Positions 34,191 to 36,764 of a stretch of 36,764 nt of DNA are shown here, in pieces (the first letter of the stretch is position 1; each line of letters starts with the position of its first letter). A program made the translations under genes and the position numbers. Under the pieces are notes generated by a model. That model was not told the DNA's origin and ran no database searches. It worked only from the letters and a program-made list of their open reading frames with translations. Origin of the DNA: Bacillota bacterium (GTDB lineage Bacteria > Bacillota > Dethiobacteria > DTU022 > UBA8154); contig JAAZMI010000112.1 of NCBI GenBank assembly GCA_012798895.1, forward strand, positions 1 to 36,764, given 5' to 3'.

Positions 34191-34748
34191 ATGTTTTCAC
34201 GCAATAAAAAAATATTGGCACGCAAAAAGTATATCTCCCCCCAAAATCTGATATTTTTTTGTACGGGAATCATGGTTGGTTTTCTATCTCTTCTTATTAT
34301 AATGCTGGTTTTTACTTTAAAAAATCAAGATGGTATCAACGTTTATCTTCGCGGGGAGACAATTCTTGGCTTTGTCAGCCAGGAAGTAGAGCGTCAGATA
34401 CAGCAGGAATACCCGGTTTACATGGCAGAACTGAAAGCAGATATCCCTTCTTTGGTGGAAAAATATACACAGAATTTCATCTCCATCGGTAAGTTGGAGA
34501 TCGGGGGCTATACGGTGGATCTACCAGCACAATTTATACGCGAGTTGGAAGATGATCTGCGCCGCGATGTAACATTCTACGTTTTAGAGATCTTTAAAAA
34601 CCTGGAAGAGCAGGGTTTTGTGGAAGAATTTAGTCATAATATTACGAAAAATATTGTGAGCACCTTGTTGACAGATTTAAATGGACAGGTCATCAATATT
34701 CCTCTAACAAGGTACCATTCCCTGCCGGTTACTGTTTGGTTGCATTAA
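34191..34748 (+). CDS. Hypothetical single-pass membrane protein
   Basis: 185 residues of no family I recognise. A positively charged N-terminus (SRNKKILARKKY) precedes one transmembrane helix (about 19-42), then an extracytoplasmic, helix-rich acidic domain containing VSQEVERQIQQEYPVYMAEL and ELEDDLRRDVTFYVLEIFKNL. The charge pattern predicts N-in, C-out topology. ATG 34191 is 8 bases after AAGGTGG; the GTG at 34179 overlaps that site. It stands alone between the tRNA terminator and the acyl-CoA synthetase promoter. Confidence 0.7.
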   Translation: MFSRNKKILARKKYISPQNLIFFCTGIMVGFLSLLIIMLVFTLKNQDGINVYLRGETILGFVSQEVERQIQQEYPVYMAELKADIPSLVEKYTQNFISIGKLEIGGYTVDLPAQFIRELEDDLRRDVTFYVLEIFKNLEEQGFVEEFSHNITKNIVSTLLTDLNGQVINIPLTRYHSLPVTVWLH

Positions 34749-34795
34749 ATAATAATGACTTGGTTGTGATAATACCTGTGCCCGTTTTTTGAATA

Positions 34796-34824
34796 TTGAC
34801 ATTTGTGGAAAGGTCTTATACAAT
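34796..34824 (+). promoter_or_regulatory. Sigma-A promoter of the acyl-CoA synthetase
   Basis: TTGACA at 34796-34801, a 17-base spacer, and TACAAT at 34819-34824. A start near 34831 leaves a leader of about 250 bases. Confidence 0.85.
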
Positions 34825-34830
34825 ACTCTA

Positions 34831-35079
34831 TAGCAGGGGAAAAATGTGCTCAATTACAAACTGTAATCTAAGGGACAAAAGATAATTTTTGCCAGGATTT
34901 TACGCGAGCCAGCCCTAAGAACGTTAATTTATGCATACTTTTCTGTCGGAGGCGGATCTTCCTGACATTGTAGCTGCCACGAAACTCCACTATTAAATGG
35001 GGGCTGTTCCCCTTCCGTAATGTTGCTACCGGCAATATTACGTAGAGATTATAATAATGTGCAGGGAGGAGACCTCAAA
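34831..35079 (+). promoter_or_regulatory. Long 5' leader with two hairpins
   Basis: GGGG/CCCC (34999-35012) is followed by an 11-pair hairpin, CGTAATGTTGC (35016-35026) with GCAATATTACG (35032-35042), one wobble. No U-run follows either hairpin, and no known riboswitch motif is recognised. The ribosome site GGGAGG lies downstream of both. The rest of the leader shows no gene. Confidence 0.45.
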
Positions 35080-36669
35080 ATGTACAATGTGCAAGTCCAC
35101 ATCGGTGAGATGCTGGCGAGAAATGCCAGGATGTATCCGGATAAGGTGGCATTAGTGGAGAGGGTTCCTGCAGAAAACAAGCGCATCGCAATCACCTGGC
35201 GTGAATTTGACAGGGATGCCAACAAGTTTTCGCAGGTTCTCCGGGAGATGGGAATTGAAAAGGGTGACAAGGTTATGCATCTTATGTTCAATTCCATAGA
35301 CTGGCTGGTAGCTTACTTTGGTATTATTCGCACTGGCGCCTGGGTAGTTCCTCTTAATTTTAGGTTTACCGCCGAGGATATAAAATACAGTGCAGATGTA
35401 GCCGAGCCTCAGGTGTTTATCTTTGGTAATGAATTTGCAGACAGGGTGGAGACTGTAAAAGATACACTTGATTATGTGGAAAAATTTATCTGTGTGAGCG
35501 AAAACGATGAAGAAATTCCCTCTTTTGCACAATCCTATTCTGCGTTGCTCTCCGGAGCCAACTCCGATCCCTTAGATGTTGACATTGCTTTTGAAGACCC
35601 CTGTGGCCTTTATTTTACGTCCGGAACCACGGGGCGGCCAAAGCCGATCCTTTTAACACATAAAAACATGGAACACGTCTGTATCTCTGAAAACAGACAT
35701 CATCTACAGACGATAGATGATGTTTTTGTTCTTATTCCGCCGCTCTATCATACCGGCGCAAAGATGCACTGGTTTGGAAGCCTTATCGTTGGCGGATCGG
35801 CAGTACTTTTGAAAGGAGTATCGCCGGAATGGGTATTTGAGGCTGTAAGTGAGGAAAAAGGAACAATAGTCTGGTTGCTTGTTCCCTGGGCACAGGATAT
35901 ATTATTGAAGCTGGATAGCGGTGAATTGAAGATAGAAGATTATGAACTCTCCCAGTGGCGCCTGATGCACATCGGAGCCCAACCTGTTCCTCCTTCTCTG
36001 ATTGCTCATTGGAAACGCTATTTCCCGGAGATGGATTATGATACAAATTATGGTCTTGCCGAGGGCACCGGCCCGAATTCTGTTCACCTGGGAATGGAGA
36101 ACATTCACAAAATCGGGGCGATCGGCCGGCCCGGTTTTAACTGGGAAACCCGCATAGTCGATGGAGACGATCGGGATGTTACCCCCGGTGAACCGGGAGA
36201 GCTGCTTTTGCGCGGGGGCGGCGTGATGAGGGAATACTATAAAAATCCTGAAGAGACGGCGCTGGCATTAAGAGGAGGATGGCTCCATACCGGCGATATT
36301 GTAAGACAAGATGAAGACGGTTTTATCTACATTGTAGACCGGAAGAAAGATGTAATTATTACCGGCGGGGAGAATGTGTACCCCGTAGAAGTCGAAAACT
36401 TTCTGCATACACACCCTGCTGTAAGGGATGCGGCAGCAATCGGTATACCCGATGAACGGCTGGGTGAAATAGTGGCCATCGTTGTGGAATCAGTGCCCGG
36501 TAAAGAGATTACAGAAGAAGAGATTATGACTTTTTGTGAGGAACTGCCAAGGTTTAAGAGGCCCAGGAAGATATTTTTCGGTGAAATCCCCCGCAATCCT
36601 ACCGGCAAGATTGAAAAACCAAAATTGAGGAGAAAGTATACCGGTACAGAGGGTGCTCTCGGTTTTTAG
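35080..36669 (+). CDS. AMP-forming acyl-CoA synthetase / ligase
   Basis: 529 residues of the adenylate-forming superfamily. The phosphate loop is YFTSGTTGRPK (178-188), motif A5 NYGLAEGTG (323-331), motif A7/A8 HTGD...DRKKDVIITGGENVYP (403-435), and the catalytic Lys510 lies in RNPTGKIEK. It makes an acyl-AMP and then an acyl-CoA. Substrate class (fatty, aromatic or other acid) cannot be fixed by eye. A link to the hydroxylase operon, which would need an aromatic acyl-CoA, is only a speculation, as it lies about 30 kb away. ATG 35080 follows GGGAGGAG; an earlier in-frame ATG at 35020 falls inside the hairpin. Confidence 0.92.
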   Translation: MYNVQVHIGEMLARNARMYPDKVALVERVPAENKRIAITWREFDRDANKFSQVLREMGIEKGDKVMHLMFNSIDWLVAYFGIIRTGAWVVPLNFRFTAEDIKYSADVAEPQVFIFGNEFADRVETVKDTLDYVEKFICVSENDEEIPSFAQSYSALLSGANSDPLDVDIAFEDPCGLYFTSGTTGRPKPILLTHKNMEHVCISENRHHLQTIDDVFVLIPPLYHTGAKMHWFGSLIVGGSAVLLKGVSPEWVFEAVSEEKGTIVWLLVPWAQDILLKLDSGELKIEDYELSQWRLMHIGAQPVPPSLIAHWKRYFPEMDYDTNYGLAEGTGPNSVHLGMENIHKIGAIGRPGFNWETRIVDGDDRDVTPGEPGELLLRGGGVMREYYKNPEETALALRGGWLHTGDIVRQDEDGFIYIVDRKKDVIITGGENVYPVEVENFLHTHPAVRDAAAIGIPDERLGEIVAIVVESVPGKEITEEEIMTFCEELPRFKRPRKIFFGEIPRNPTGKIEKPKLRRKYTGTEGALGF

Positions 36670-36710
36670 ACATAAGGCAGTAGTTAAACAGAAACATGCA
36701 AGATCAATAA

Positions 36711-36748
36711 AAGAGCCGGGCTGTAAGCAGACAGCACGGCTCTTTTTT
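36711..36748 (+). terminator. Rho-independent terminator after the acyl-CoA synthetase
   Basis: AAGAGCCG (36711-36718) pairs with CGGCTCTT (36737-36744). After one G/A mismatch, GCTGT (36720-36724) pairs with ACAGC (36731-36735). The U-run is 36743-36748. Confidence 0.92.
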
Positions 36749-36764
36749 GTGTGCCCGGCATGGG

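Noticed and set aside
1-36764. CRISPR arrays, prophage, integrases, transposases
   Set aside because: No regularly spaced repeats, cas genes or mobile-element proteins were found; only the REP-like repeat at the left edge.

Overview
The window looks like a chromosomal segment of a spore-forming, low-oxygen Firmicute of the class Clostridia. The evidence is gene content: yqfC and yqfD sporulation genes, a glycyl T-box ahead of two-subunit glyQS, a PpsR/pyruvate phosphate dikinase pair, clean sigma-A promoters and strong Shine-Dalgarno sites. Seven of 31 protein genes appear to start with TTG. I would not name a genus from this sequence.

Left part (1-6450): a palindromic REP-like repeat abuts a minus-strand CoA-disulfide-reductase/NADH-oxidase-type flavoprotein. 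Next comes a four-gene plus-strand operon. Three genes encode a molybdenum hydroxylase of the xanthine oxidase family, whose FAD subunit carries the cysteine-rich insert typical of 4-hydroxybenzoyl-CoA reductase. The fourth encodes a TetR regulator. A sigma-A promoter and a TetR-type operator lie just upstream of the operon.

Middle part (6450-25480): the conserved Firmicute housekeeping cluster, all on the plus strand. It runs rpsU, nfeD, floA, a small unknown gene, yqfC, yqfD, phoH, pgpH (7TM-HD), ybeY, dgkA, a DUF881 gene, cdd, recO, a DUF4342 gene, T-box, glyQ, glyS, ppsR, ppdK. Compared with the Bacillus order, yqeY and era are missing from their usual places and a DUF881 gene is inserted. 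The genes serve ribosome maturation, membrane microdomains, c-di-AMP turnover, lipid recycling, recombination, glycine charging and the pyruvate/PEP switch.

Right part (25500-36764): a divergent adenine-deaminase-like amidohydrolase, a convergent D,D-carboxypeptidase, a cysteine-motif flavoprotein, dgt, then dnaG and rpoD. Ahead of dnaG is an unrecognised structured leader: a three-way junction whose closing stem overlaps a rho-independent terminator. Four tRNA genes (Asn, Met-type CAU, Glu, Val) follow with their own promoter and terminator. Then come an unknown single-pass membrane protein and an acyl-CoA synthetase with a long leader and a good terminator.

The best candidates for something undescribed are the dnaG leader RNA, the 4-hydroxybenzoyl-CoA-reductase-like operon with its putative TetR operator, and the divergent adenine-deaminase-like enzyme.
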